A stretch of DNA of 64,000 nucleotides. Source: Streptomyces varsoviensis (GTDB lineage Bacteria; Actinomycetota; Actinomycetes; Streptomycetales; Streptomycetaceae). Positions 24,412-32,783 of this stretch are shown here, one piece after another. The stretch covers positions 1 through 64,000 of the forward strand of contig NZ_JOBF01000027.1 in the NCBI RefSeq assembly GCF_000718635.1, written 5' to 3'. The notes under the pieces were generated by a model that worked only from the letters and a program-made list of their open reading frames with translations, did not search any database and was not told the origin of the DNA. Numbering within the stretch: the stretch's first letter is position 1; each line of letters starts with the position of its first letter. The translations under genes were made by a program, and so were the position numbers.

Positions 24412-26025
24412 CTATGTCTGGGTTTTCTTAGCTGTTTGGGTTGCTGTGGCTGTGGCTGTGGCTGCCTTCGGGAATTCGGGTGCGATGTGGGGGCGCGGAT
24501 TGATCGCCGGGCGCAGCGGGGCCGCCGTGCGCTCGGCCAGGCAGCCGGCCCACACCCCGGCGCCGTACGCGATGTCGTCCGCGAGACCGCCGCACACGAA
24601 ACGCACCGGGCCGAGCGCCGGCCGGCGGGCGGCCCACGCGGTCAGCGGGGGGCCCAGCAGCAGCGACAGCGCGGCCAGGCGGCGCAGACGACGCCGCGTG
24701 AGGGCCCGACCGCCCGGCCTTGGCCTGCCAGGTTGCCGAGTCGCCCCAGGCGCCAGTGCTGCCAGGACCAGCAGCGGTGAGGCGAACTGGACGCCGTAGC
24801 GGCCCGTGCCCAGCCAGGTCCGGCCTACCGCCGAGAGCATCGAGGGCGCCGCGCCACGAGCGGGGGACCCGGCCGCGCGCGCGGCGCGGGCCTTGGCGAG
24901 CACGGAGAGCCCGAAGACCGCGGCGGCGACGGCCGGGCGGCCCGCGAGGGCGGCGGCCACGGTCAGCGCGGGCCACGGCCGCAGAACGAGCGGCGGAACC
25001 CCGCCAGGGTGCCGCCGGGCCAGCGGCGCCGCAGACGTGCCGTAGCGGAAGCGCCGCGCCAACAGCCCGCCCCAGTGCGGAGGTTCGTCATGGCCGACGG
25101 TGACCGACGGGTCGTAGCGGACCCGCCACCCGGCCCGGTGCAGTCGCCACACGAGGTCGACGTCCTCGCCGGTGCGCAGCGCGGCGTCGAACGCGCCGCC
25201 GCCCCCGAGCGCCACATCGCGCAGCGCCGCGCGGCGGGCGACGAGGGCCGCCGTGGGCACGTACGCGACGCGGCCGCCGGGGTCCACGCGCGCCGACCGG
25301 CCGCCGAGGTCGAGGGGGCTCGCGACGGCGGTGTACCGGCCGGACCAGGTGCCGGCGGCCAGCGGGGTGACGCGCGGTGCCACGGCGGCGACCAGGGGAT
25401 CGGCGAAGTGCCCCGCGAGCCGCCCGATCCAGGCGCCGTCCGGCACGCAGTCGCTGTCGACGAACGCCACGAGTTCGCTCCGGACCCGCGCCAGCGCGGT
25501 GTCGCGGGCGGCGGCGGGGCCGCGGTTCGCGTCGTGCCGAAGGAGCATCGCGCCGTGCCGCCGGGCGGCCTCCGCCACCTTTCCGGGGTCGCGCGAGCCG
25601 TCGTCGACCACGATCACCGGGTGGGCGCGGCCCAGCGCCGCGAGACAGCGGTCCAGCATGCCGGGGCGGTCCCGCACCGGGACGATCACCGTGACGTCCG
25701 GCGCGTACGGAACGGGGTCCGGGCACGGGTGCGCCAGCCCGGCATCGGTGAACCGGCGGGCGAGCACACCGGACGCGGGCGAGGTCACCCGGCCGTCCCG
25801 CAACTCCCGCCACGCGGCGCGGCCGGCCGGGGTGAGGCGCAGGACCCGTACGGGCGAGCCGCCGCGCCACACGCCGTCGGCGAGCCGCTCCGCGCCGGGA
25901 TCGAGGACGACGCGGAAGCCGGTCGGCAGGCCGATCGTGCCGCGTACCGGCGCGGAAGGGGCCCCAGGGCGAGTGGGCGGCGCGGGCGGGGTCACCGGGC
26001 GCGTCGGCGGCGTGGACGGGGTCAC
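24412..26025 (-). CDS. mftF: MftF, mycofactocin glycosyltransferase (GT2 family)
   Basis: 537 residues. It has an N-terminal domain typical of MftF, then a GT-A domain near residue 110 with DVTVIVPVRDRP, VIVVDDGSRD, and VAFVDSDCVP supplying the metal-binding DxD, then TGEDVDLVWRL. A hydrophobic C-terminal region suggests membrane association. MftF adds a beta-1,4-linked glucose chain to mycofactocin. The start is GTG 26025, overlapping the upstream SDR stop (GTGA). The last 18 residues alternate Ala and Thr, encoded by a CTGTGG-like hexamer repeat, which is probably slippage-derived and non-essential. Confidence 0.9.
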   Translation of the reverse strand: MTPSTPPTRPVTPPAPPTRPGAPSAPVRGTIGLPTGFRVVLDPGAERLADGVWRGGSPVRVLRLTPAGRAAWRELRDGRVTSPASGVLARRFTDAGLAHPCPDPVPYAPDVTVIVPVRDRPGMLDRCLAALGRAHPVIVVDDGSRDPGKVAEAARRHGAMLLRHDANRGPAAARDTALARVRSELVAFVDSDCVPDGAWIGRLAGHFADPLVAAVAPRVTPLAAGTWSGRYTAVASPLDLGGRSARVDPGGRVAYVPTAALVARRAALRDVALGGGGAFDAALRTGEDVDLVWRLHRAGWRVRYDPSVTVGHDEPPHWGGLLARRFRYGTSAAPLARRHPGGVPPLVLRPWPALTVAAALAGRPAVAAAVFGLSVLAKARAARAAGSPARGAAPSMLSAVGRTWLGTGRYGVQFASPLLVLAALAPGATRQPGRPRPGGRALTRRRLRRLAALSLLLGPPLTAWAARRPALGPVRFVCGGLADDIAYGAGVWAGCLAERTAAPLRPAINPRPHIAPEFPKAATATATATQTAKKTQT

Positions 26026-26843
26026 AGGGCGAGCCCCCCGTCGACGGGGACGACCGCCCCCGTCATGCCGCTGCTGCCGGGGCCCGCCAGGAACGCCAGG
26101 ACCTCGGCCACTTCGGCCGGGTCGAGAAGACGGCGCAACGGCTGCTGGGCGGCGAAGGACTGGGCCGACGGGAGCCCGTACAGGCGCGCGCTCTCGTCCA
26201 GGACCCGGGTGTCCGTCGAACCCGGACCGACCGCGTTCGCGGTGACGCCCGTGCCGCCCAGCTCCGCGCCGAGCGCCCGTATCAGCCCGGCGACGCCGGC
26301 CTTGGCGGCGCAGTAGGCGGCCAGCATCGGCAGCCCCCGCGTGGCGGCGGCGGACGCCACGGCCAGGAACCGTCCGGAACGGGGCTCGGCCCGGCGCAGC
26401 AGCGCGGGAATCGCGGCCCGCGCGAGCCGGACGACGCCGCCCAAGTCGACGTCCAGCACGGCCTGTTCACGCTCGGGCGGCACCTCCCACAGGGGTGCGC
26501 CGCCAGCGATCACCCCGGCCGCCGCGACGGCCGCGTCGAGGCCGCCCCACCGCTCCTCGGCCTCCGCCACCGCCGCTTCGAGCGCGCCGCCGTCCCGTAC
26601 GTCGGCGACGCGCCACGCCACCCGGCCGGCCTTCCCCGCGACGCGCCCCGCCGCGCGTACCACGGCCCGCAGTTCGGCCTCCGTGCCCATCGGATACGGC
26701 AGCGCCGGATCATCCGCCGCCACATCCACCGCGAGCACCGCCCACCCGCGCGCCGCCAACGCCCGCACCGTCGCCGCACCGATCCCGCGCGCGCCACCGG
26801 TGACGACGGCCACCCGTCCCTCGCCCTCCCGCCGCCCGTTCAC
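26022..26843 (-). CDS. Mycofactocin-coupled SDR, 2 (within the mft cassette)
   Basis: 273 residues. Rossmann motif TGGARGIGAAT, catalytic Ser in AVASAAA and Tyr/Lys in YCAAK. The insertion PYPMGTEAELRAVVRAAG after strand 2 marks the mycofactocin-associated SDR group. It lies between mftE and mftF, and its stop overlaps the mftF GTG start. The start is probably GTG 26843, with only a weak GGCGG ahead, and there are 128 bases to the mftE stop. It should be a mycofactocin-dependent alcohol dehydrogenase. Sequence differs clearly from the SDR at 15.6 kb, so the two likely have different substrates. Confidence 0.85.
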   Translation of the reverse strand: MNGRREGEGRVAVVTGGARGIGAATVRALAARGWAVLAVDVAADDPALPYPMGTEAELRAVVRAAGRVAGKAGRVAWRVADVRDGGALEAAVAEAEERWGGLDAAVAAAGVIAGGAPLWEVPPEREQAVLDVDLGGVVRLARAAIPALLRRAEPRSGRFLAVASAAATRGLPMLAAYCAAKAGVAGLIRALGAELGGTGVTANAVGPGSTDTRVLDESARLYGLPSAQSFAAQQPLRRLLDPAEVAEVLAFLAGPGSSGMTGAVVPVDGGLAL

Positions 26844-26971
26844 GCCGCCACCGCCCGCTGCCGCCGGTGCGCGGCGCCGCCGGGCGGGGCGATCGCCGAC
26901 GCCCGTACGGTCGTGGCCGCGCGGGCACCGCGCGGGGCGGGCCGTACGGCGCGTGCGCGCCCGCCCGCCGT

Positions 26972-27685
26972 TCACGGGGTCACCGCCAAAGGCCATTGGC
27001 GGACGGTGTGCAGGAGGTCGGCTGTGAGGGTGGTGAGGAGGGCGCGGCCTTCGGCGGGGGTGGCGCCGGTCGGGTCGCCGAGGATGCCGGTGGGGCTGAC
27101 GGAGCGCACACCGCCGGTGCGGAGGAGGGGCATGAGGGCGTCGAGGGGGCGGGGGTCGCCGGGGACGGCCAGGTCGAGGCGGACGGCGGAGGGGCGCAGG
27201 GCCAGCATGAGGGCGGTCTCGGCACGGCCGGCGTGGGGTTCGCCGGGCCAGTGGGGCATGTGGACGGCCACGTCGCGGGACTCGGCGCGCAGCCGCCGCA
27301 CCGCGCGGGTCACGGGGGCCGCGTTGCCCCCGTGGGCGGAGACGAAGAGCACGCGGGCGAAGGTCTCCGCCGCCGAGCGGCCCAGCTCGACGAGGAGCCG
27401 TTCGGTGGCGGCCTGGCCGATGGAGACGGTGCCCGCGAACCCGGCGTGTTCGCCGCTCGACCCGTACGCGACCGCGGGCGCGACCAGTACGTCCGGGCGC
27501 GCCGCCGCGAGGCGTCGGCACAGGGCCACGGCGATGTCGGTGTCGGTGGAGAGCGGCAGATGCGGGCCGTGCTGCTCGGTGGAGCCGACCGGGACCGCGA
27601 GCACGGCGCCCGACCGGGCCCGTACCGCGGTGTCCGGCCAGGTCGCGTCCCCCAGGAGCGCGCCGTCGCGGGCGGCGGCGGCCAC
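26972..27685 (-). CDS. mftE: MftE, creatininase-family peptidase of mycofactocin maturation
   Basis: 237 residues of the creatininase family. Metal ligands are visible in VGSTEQHGPHLPLSTD near residue 33, in SAHGGN near residue 115, and the Glu of the GRAETALML helix. MftE cleaves the modified C-terminus of MftA, releasing the Val-Tyr-derived dipeptide (AHDP). The start GTG 27685 follows the mftC stop after a single base. The missing mftD in this position is found at the cassette end. Confidence 0.9.
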   Translation of the reverse strand: MAAAARDGALLGDATWPDTAVRARSGAVLAVPVGSTEQHGPHLPLSTDTDIAVALCRRLAAARPDVLVAPAVAYGSSGEHAGFAGTVSIGQAATERLLVELGRSAAETFARVLFVSAHGGNAAPVTRAVRRLRAESRDVAVHMPHWPGEPHAGRAETALMLALRPSAVRLDLAVPGDPRPLDALMPLLRTGGVRSVSPTGILGDPTGATPAEGRALLTTLTADLLHTVRQWPLAVTP

Positions 27686-27686
27686 G

Positions 27687-28958
27687 TCAGCACCCCTGCC
27701 GGGCGGCGGGACCGGCGAGCGGGTGTTCCGCGCAGGCGCGGTCCGGCGGGCGGTGGCGGCCGATCGTCACCGGAACAGGGCCCGGGGCGGGCAACGGAAC
27801 CGGGCCCGGACGCGACACCGGAACGGGGCCCGGACGCGGGTCGGAGCGGCGCGAATGGTCCGGGGAGGGCTTGGGCACCGACGCCGCGTCCACCCGAGTC
27901 AGCGCGGCTTCGCCGTGGCCGCGTACGCACTCCGGGTCGGGCCCGTCCAGCGGGAGCCCGGTGAAGAACTTCGCGGCCATGCAGCCGCCGCGGCACGCGT
28001 CGAAGGCCGGGCACCCGGAGCACGTACCCCCGGACTGGGGCCGGCGCAGGTCGGCGAAGAGCGCCGAGTCCCGCCATACCCCGGCGAAACCGCCCTCGGC
28101 GAGGACGTTCCCCGCGCGGAAGCTCTGGTGGATGGCGAACGGGCAGGCGTAGACATCGCCCACCGGGTCGATCAGGCAGACCGTGCGGCCGGCCCCGCAG
28201 AGGTTCAGGCCGGGAAGCTGCTCCCCGTACGCCCCGAGGTGGAAGAACGAGTCACCGGTCAGTACCCGCTCGCCGTGGCCCAACAGCCAGCCATGGAGGG
28301 AGCGTTGCTGCTCGGCGGTCGGGCGTAGCTCGTCCCAGACCGCCGTCGCGCGACCGGACGGCCGAAGCCGCGTCAGCCTCAGCACGGCACCGTAGCGGTC
28401 CGCTATCGCCGCGAAGTCGTCGAGCTGCCCGATGTTCTGGCGGGTCATCACCACGGAGAGCTTGGCGTCGCGGAACCCGGCGTCGGCGAGCCGTTCCAGC
28501 GCCCGCAGCGCGACCTGGTACGAACCGGCCCCGCGTACGGCGTCGTTGACGGCCTCGTTGGCCCCGTCCAGGGAGACCTGCACGTCGACGTAGTCGCCGG
28601 CGGCCATCTTCCGGGCTGCGGCCGGGGTGATCCGGGAGCCGTTCGTCGAGAACTTCACGCCGACGCCGCGCGCGGTCGCGTGCTCGACGAGCTCCCAGAA
28701 GTCCGGCCGGATCGTCGGCTCGCCACCCCCGATGTTCACGTAGAACACCTTCATGCGGGCGAACTCGTCAATGAGCGCCGCGCATTGGCCGGTGCTCAGC
28801 TCGTGCGGATCGCGCCGACCCGAACTGGAGAGGCAGTGCGCGCACGACAGGTTGCATCCGTAGGTCAGCTCCCAGGTGAGGCAGACGGGAGCGTCCAGCC
28901 CGCGCTCGCACTCCTCGACCAGGGACGGCCGGCCGGCCAGGGCGGTCTTCGCGGTCAC
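27687..28958 (-). CDS. mftC: MftC, radical SAM/SPASM mycofactocin maturase
   Basis: 423 residues. The SAM cluster motif is CNLSCAHC (Cys35, 39, 42), with GGGEPTIRPDF after it. The SPASM region carries CGAGRTVCLIDP..ACPF and CSGCPAFDACRGGC, giving ligands for two auxiliary clusters. MftC decarboxylates the C-terminal Tyr of MftA and forms the Val-Tyr lactam cross-link, with MftB as peptide chaperone. GTG 28958 overlaps the mftB stop (GTGA). After the SPASM domain there is an unusual Pro/Gly/Val-rich tail of about 60 residues with repeated PGPVP, probably disordered. The radical chemistry depends on Fe-S supply, in keeping with the suf genes of operon A. Confidence 0.93.
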   Translation of the reverse strand: MTAKTALAGRPSLVEECERGLDAPVCLTWELTYGCNLSCAHCLSSSGRRDPHELSTGQCAALIDEFARMKVFYVNIGGGEPTIRPDFWELVEHATARGVGVKFSTNGSRITPAAARKMAAGDYVDVQVSLDGANEAVNDAVRGAGSYQVALRALERLADAGFRDAKLSVVMTRQNIGQLDDFAAIADRYGAVLRLTRLRPSGRATAVWDELRPTAEQQRSLHGWLLGHGERVLTGDSFFHLGAYGEQLPGLNLCGAGRTVCLIDPVGDVYACPFAIHQSFRAGNVLAEGGFAGVWRDSALFADLRRPQSGGTCSGCPAFDACRGGCMAAKFFTGLPLDGPDPECVRGHGEAALTRVDAASVPKPSPDHSRRSDPRPGPVPVSRPGPVPLPAPGPVPVTIGRHRPPDRACAEHPLAGPAARQGC

Positions 28959-29275
28959 GGCTCCCTCCTCTCACAGATCATGCGTGACTCGGCCAGAGCC
29001 GCCAACGCCGCGCGATAGGAAGCCAGTTCCTCGGTGCGTACGCCCGCCTGGGCACAGGCTTGGCGTGCGGTGGGCCGGTCGGCCAGCGACCGTACGACCG
29101 TCAGCAGCACCGGGCTCCTCAGGAACGACAGCCGCCGGTTGCCGTAGTGGTAGAGCAGCGCGCCGAACCGCTCGGGACGGACCGCCACCTGCTCGTGCAG
29201 CCGCCAAGCGCCGTCGAGGTCGAAGGGGCGGCCTCCTCCCGTCCCGGCATCGGCGGCCGCCGCGTCAGTAGACAC
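28955..29275 (-). CDS. mftB: MftB, RiPP-recognition chaperone for MftA
   Basis: 106 residues from GTG 29275, which overlaps the last 11 bases of mftA in another frame. This is the start that fits the family and the gene order. The core has WRLHEQVAVRPERFGALLYH and RRLSFLRSPVLLTVVRSLAD, matching MftB, a PqqD-like winged-helix protein that binds the MftA precursor and presents it to MftC. Overlap with mftA upstream and mftC downstream shows tight translational coupling. Confidence 0.9.
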   Translation of the reverse strand: MSTDAAAADAGTGGGRPFDLDGAWRLHEQVAVRPERFGALLYHYGNRRLSFLRSPVLLTVVRSLADRPTARQACAQAGVRTEELASYRAALAALAESRMICERREP

Positions 29276-29426
29276 CGCACATACCGTCGATCGAGACTTC
29301 CTCGACCAGGACCTCCAGGACCGCCGGGCCCTCCGGAACATCCGGCGCGTTCCCGGTCGGCTCCCGCGGCGGGCCGCTCTCCTCGGCCGCGCCGTCCGGC
29401 GTCGGCGATGTGGGACTCTCGGCCAT
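29265..29426 (-). CDS. mftA: MftA, mycofactocin precursor peptide (long form)
   Basis: 53 residues. The C-terminus is IDGMCGVY, the diagnostic MftA ending, whose terminal Val-Tyr becomes the redox core of mycofactocin. The preceding EVLVEEVS segment is the usual recognition helix. The N-terminal half is a Pro/Ser/Glu-rich extension that makes it longer than the roughly 30-residue peptides I associate with this family. ATG 29424-29426 has GGGGAGAG upstream. It lies 17 bases after a methyltransferase stop on the same strand, so the cassette appears to be transcribed from the natural-product operon. Confidence 0.95.
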   Translation of the reverse strand: MAESPTSPTPDGAAEESGPPREPTGNAPDVPEGPAVLEVLVEEVSIDGMCGVY

Positions 29427-29443
29427 CGTGCTCTCCCCTCGGC

Positions 29444-30205
29444 TCACCGGTCGGCGCGGCTCCGCGAGCCGCCCTTGTTGACGAACACCATGACGTTGCC
29501 GCCGGACAGCGCCTGGTGGTGCTCCAGGCCCGCGGCGGCCGCGAGGCGCAGGACGTCCTCGCGGGGCCATGTGCGGCGCGGCACCACCTGGTAGAGCCGT
29601 TCTCGCGCCGTGACCCCGTCGACGCGTTCGTACATCAGCGTCAGATCGTGCCGCCCGCCCGGGAGTTCCTGGACGATGGTGAAGACTGCCCAGCGCTGCC
29701 CGGAGAACTCCAGATAGTCGTAGAACTCGACCAGACCGGACCGCTCGTACGGGTCGGCGCACCAGTCGAGGTGGAGCAGGCCGCCGGGCGCGAGGGCGCG
29801 GGCCGCGCCGTCGATCACCTCGGGCAGGCCGTCCACGATCTCGTTGAGCCCGTTGTATCCGCACACCACGGCGGCGTAGCGGCCGGCGTCCCGCTCCCGG
29901 TCGTCGCTCTGGCGGGCGTCCGCCACCCGCCAGTCGACGCGCCGCCGGATGTCCGCGGGTACGCCCTCGAAGAAGGCGTCGCGGTGGTCGAGCATCATGC
30001 GGCTCGGCTCCACGGCCACCACCTGGCGCCCGTCCCGTGCGGCGGCCAGCGCCAACCGGCCGAATCCGGCGCCGAGTTCCAGCACCTCGCCGGGGGGTGC
30101 GGCGGCCAGTACAGTACGGAGCGCGGGGATGTCATCCGTCTTCCGGGCAACCAACGCCCGGTAGCAGTCCGCCCATTGGGGCGCTGCCCGCTCGTCCGGT
30201 TCCAC
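29444..30205 (-). CDS. Class I SAM-dependent methyltransferase
   Basis: 253 residues from GTG 30205, preceded by GGAG at good spacing. Motif I is EVLELGAGFGRLALAAA near residue 40, followed by VVAVEPSRMM, AAVVCGYNGLNEI and LAPGGLLHLDWC. It looks like a small-molecule methyltransferase; the substrate cannot be named. Its stop lies 17 bases before mftA, physically joining the P450/AsnRS-like genes to the mycofactocin cassette. There are about 200 bases to the upstream P450 gene, holding a 12-bp tandem repeat. Confidence 0.83.
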   Translation of the reverse strand: MEPDERAAPQWADCYRALVARKTDDIPALRTVLAAAPPGEVLELGAGFGRLALAAARDGRQVVAVEPSRMMLDHRDAFFEGVPADIRRRVDWRVADARQSDDRERDAGRYAAVVCGYNGLNEIVDGLPEVIDGAARALAPGGLLHLDWCADPYERSGLVEFYDYLEFSGQRWAVFTIVQELPGGRHDLTLMYERVDGVTARERLYQVVPRRTWPREDVLRLAAAAGLEHHQALSGGNVMVFVNKGGSRSRADR

Positions 30206-30321
30206 TTCGGGTCTCCTCGTCCTGTTCGCCGCGGCCGACCGGCCCCGTGCCCGCCGGGTGGCGGACGGTGAGGCGGTGGTGCGGGGCATTCGGTCCTGCC
30301 TGTCATGGGTGCCACCGGCCC

Positions 30322-30381
30322 GTATGTCGGTCCGTGCTCCGGCCCGTACTCCGGCTCGTACTCCGGCCCTTCCTCCGGCGG
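30322..30381. repeat. 12-bp tandem repeat in the spacer between P450 and methyltransferase genes
   Basis: Five units of the form GTACTCCGGCCC (30322, 30334, 30346, 30358 and 30370 onward), the middle three nearly identical. The unit lies 25 bases beyond the P450 stop and just before the methyltransferase start region. No stem-loop or start codon depends on it that I can see. Confidence 0.7.
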
Positions 30382-30405
30382 ACCCCCGCGCCCGCCCTCC
30401 CGCTC

Positions 30406-31773
30406 TCAGATCAGGGCCGGCACGGGACGCAGGATGGTCTTGCCGAAGCTCGGCGCCCGCCGGGCCGCCGCGACGTCCAGACGCAGCTCCGGCAGCCGGC
30501 GCTCCAGGGCCCGGAGCGCCGTGGTGATCTGGGTGCGGGCCAGTACGGCGCCGAGGCAGAAGTGCCCGCCGCGGCCGAAGGCCAGGTGCGGTACGGGGCC
30601 GCGCCGGGCGTCGAACCGTTCGCCGTCCGGGAACTGCCGCTCGTCCCGGTTGGCCGAGGCGAGCAGCAGCACCACCCGCTGCCCGCGCCGGATCTCCCGG
30701 CCCCCGACCGTCAGATCGGCGCTCGCGCGGCGCGGCGCGAAGTGGAACGGCGGGTCGTGGCGCAGCGCCTCCTCCACGGCGTGCGCGTGGGGGATCTCCC
30801 CCCGGCGCACCGCGGCGAGCTGGCCGGGGGAACGGTGCAGGGCGAGCACGGTCCCGGCGAGGCCGGTGCCGAGCGGCTCGATGCCGCCGGTCAGGAGCTG
30901 GGCGAAGACCGCCGTGACATCCTCCGCCGCCACCTCGCCGGCCGCGAGGCCCGGCCCGAGCGCTTCCGCCACCAGGCCCTCGCCGCGCGGCACCACGGTG
31001 CCGGTGACGTACGCGGTCAGCTCGTCGGCCGCCGCGCCCGCGGCATACGCGCGGTGCAGCTCCTCGGGCGTGCTGCCGAGGTAGCCCATCAGCGCGTCCG
31101 ACCAGGCCAGGACCTGGCTCTTCTCGTCGGGCGCGATGCCGAGCAGGGCGCAGACCACATCGACGGCGAACGGGCGGGCCAGGTCCTCGACGACGTCGGC
31201 GCCGGCCGGGTCGGCGGCCACGGCCCGTCCGAACACGTCCGCCGCGTCGGCCGCCCGCTCGTCGATCAGCGGTCCCAGCGCGGCGACCGCCGCCGGGGTG
31301 AACGCCTGCCGCAGGAAGGACCGCATCCGGAGCTGGTGCGGCGGGTCGGAGAAGACGAGCCACCGGCCGAAGAACTCCTCGACCGGGGCCATGGCCTCGT
31401 ACTGCTCCGGGGTGAGCGAGGCCAGCAGCTCATCGCTGGACGCCGCGGCGAGCCGCGGGTCCGTCAGTCCCGCGTACACGTCGGCGTACCGGGCGACGTA
31501 CCAGGCGCCGGTGGGCGCGTTCCAGTGCACGGGGTCGTGGCGGCGCAGCCGGGCGAAGAACGGGTAGGGGTCGGCGAGCACCGCGGGGGCCCGGATCTCT
31601 TCGGGGTCCAGCGCGGCCTCGGGGTCCAACGCGGCCTGGGGGCCCAGCGCAGTGTCGGCGTCCAGCGCGGCCTCGTGGGCCGGAGCGGCGTCGGGGCTCA
31701 GTGCGGCCTCGTGGGCCGGGCCGGCGTCGGGGGCCGGGCCGGCGTGGGCCGGCGCCGCGGGGCGGGGGCTCAC
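30406..31773 (-). CDS. Cytochrome P450 with repetitive N-terminal extension
   Basis: 455 residues from GTG 31773, which overlaps the stop of the AsnRS-like gene (GTGA). The P450 core runs from about residue 55: EEALR supplies the ExxR pair and FGRGGHFCLG holds the heme ligand Cys406. The I-helix reads LLTGGIEPLGTG, without the usual acid-Thr pair for O2 activation, as in some P450s with atypical chemistry. The first 50 or so residues are an Ala/Asp/Pro-rich run of imperfect 12-residue repeats around HEAALSPDA, absent from ordinary actinobacterial P450s. A later true start is possible but no better ribosome site was seen. Confidence 0.87.
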   Translation of the reverse strand: MSPRPAAPAHAGPAPDAGPAHEAALSPDAAPAHEAALDADTALGPQAALDPEAALDPEEIRAPAVLADPYPFFARLRRHDPVHWNAPTGAWYVARYADVYAGLTDPRLAAASSDELLASLTPEQYEAMAPVEEFFGRWLVFSDPPHQLRMRSFLRQAFTPAAVAALGPLIDERAADAADVFGRAVAADPAGADVVEDLARPFAVDVVCALLGIAPDEKSQVLAWSDALMGYLGSTPEELHRAYAAGAAADELTAYVTGTVVPRGEGLVAEALGPGLAAGEVAAEDVTAVFAQLLTGGIEPLGTGLAGTVLALHRSPGQLAAVRRGEIPHAHAVEEALRHDPPFHFAPRRASADLTVGGREIRRGQRVVLLLASANRDERQFPDGERFDARRGPVPHLAFGRGGHFCLGAVLARTQITTALRALERRLPELRLDVAAARRAPSFGKTILRPVPALI

Positions 31774-32783
31774 GGTGTGGTCAACTGCCCGTTGGCGCGC
31801 TCCAGGAGCTGGAGGTCGCGGATGTCGTCCTGCCGGAGCAGCCACATCAGCAGGCGTTCCACGCCCATCCCGAACCCGCTGGTGAGCATGGGGAATTCGG
31901 CCTTCATCCGGACGTACCAGTCGTAGTCCTCGGCGGGTACGCCGTGCCGGTGCAGGGCCGCCCGGGTCTGGTCGGCGGTGACATGGCGTTCGCCGCAGCC
32001 GATGACCTCGCCGGGGCCGAGCAGCAGGTCGGCGTTGAGCGCCTTGCCGCCCGAGGCGTCCGCCGCCTGGTAGAAGGGGACGGACAGGTGGTCGAAGTGG
32101 GTGAGCCAGACGCCCGGGCCCAGCCGGGAGATCAGCTCCAGCTCTCCGGTCCGGGTGATGGTCCGCCAGCCGTCCTCGAAGGCGAAGTAGCGCTTGTCCG
32201 CGCCGAGTTCGGCCACGGCCTCGTCGAAGGTGAGCCGCGCGGTGGGCCGGTCGAGGAACGCCTCGATGTGCTCCGTGCCCCCTACCGCGGCGTCGATCTG
32301 CGGGCCGAGCTGGTCCAGTACGGCCTCGGCGAGGTGGCGCGCGTAGCCGTCGGCCAGGGCGATGACATCGTCGAGGCCGCCCGGGATCTCGGCCTCGCTG
32401 TGGAAGAACTGGCTGAGGTGGGTGCGGTCCGGGTTCTCGCCGCGGAAGCTCGGCATGACGTAGTAGGTGCCGTCGGGGGAGAGCCGGCAGCCGTACTCCA
32501 GCATGAACTGCATCGAGTCGGCGAGGTAGGTGGAGACGCCGAACAGCTCGATCTTCACCGGGAGCGAGTCGCTGCCGAGCCCCATCGGCGAGGAGATGGA
32601 GTTGGTGGTGATGGGCAGGTGCAGGCACTTGACCCGGCGAGCGCGCCAGAACGCGGCGGTCTCGTAGCTGATGAGGTCCTGGAGGGAGACGAGCGTGCGA
32701 TAGAAGCCGCTGTCCAGGACGCGCAGGTACCGGTCGCCGTCGCGGGCGGCGACGGTGCCGGTGAGGTCATCGGTGGCAGTCAT
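31770..32783 (-). CDS. Stand-alone class II synthetase core, AsnRS/AspRS-like (amino-acid ligase or amide synthetase candidate)
   Basis: 337 residues forming only a class IIb catalytic core. Motif 2 is seen as MPSFRGEN near residue 110 followed by FFHSEAEIPGG, and motif 3 as GFGMGVERLLMWLL near the C-terminus. The N-terminal OB anticodon-binding domain of AsnRS/AspRS is missing, so tRNA charging is unlikely. Shortened AsnRS paralogues of this kind include archaeal asparagine synthetase-like proteins that amidate aspartate through an adenylate. Here it heads block B, behind a promoter, and overlaps the P450 gene. I infer an adenylate-forming ligase that amidates or conjugates a carboxylate of the product. 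Specificity is unknown. Confidence 0.8.
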   Translation of the reverse strand: MTATDDLTGTVAARDGDRYLRVLDSGFYRTLVSLQDLISYETAAFWRARRVKCLHLPITTNSISSPMGLGSDSLPVKIELFGVSTYLADSMQFMLEYGCRLSPDGTYYVMPSFRGENPDRTHLSQFFHSEAEIPGGLDDVIALADGYARHLAEAVLDQLGPQIDAAVGGTEHIEAFLDRPTARLTFDEAVAELGADKRYFAFEDGWRTITRTGELELISRLGPGVWLTHFDHLSVPFYQAADASGGKALNADLLLGPGEVIGCGERHVTADQTRAALHRHGVPAEDYDWYVRMKAEFPMLTSGFGMGVERLLMWLLRQDDIRDLQLLERANGQLTTP

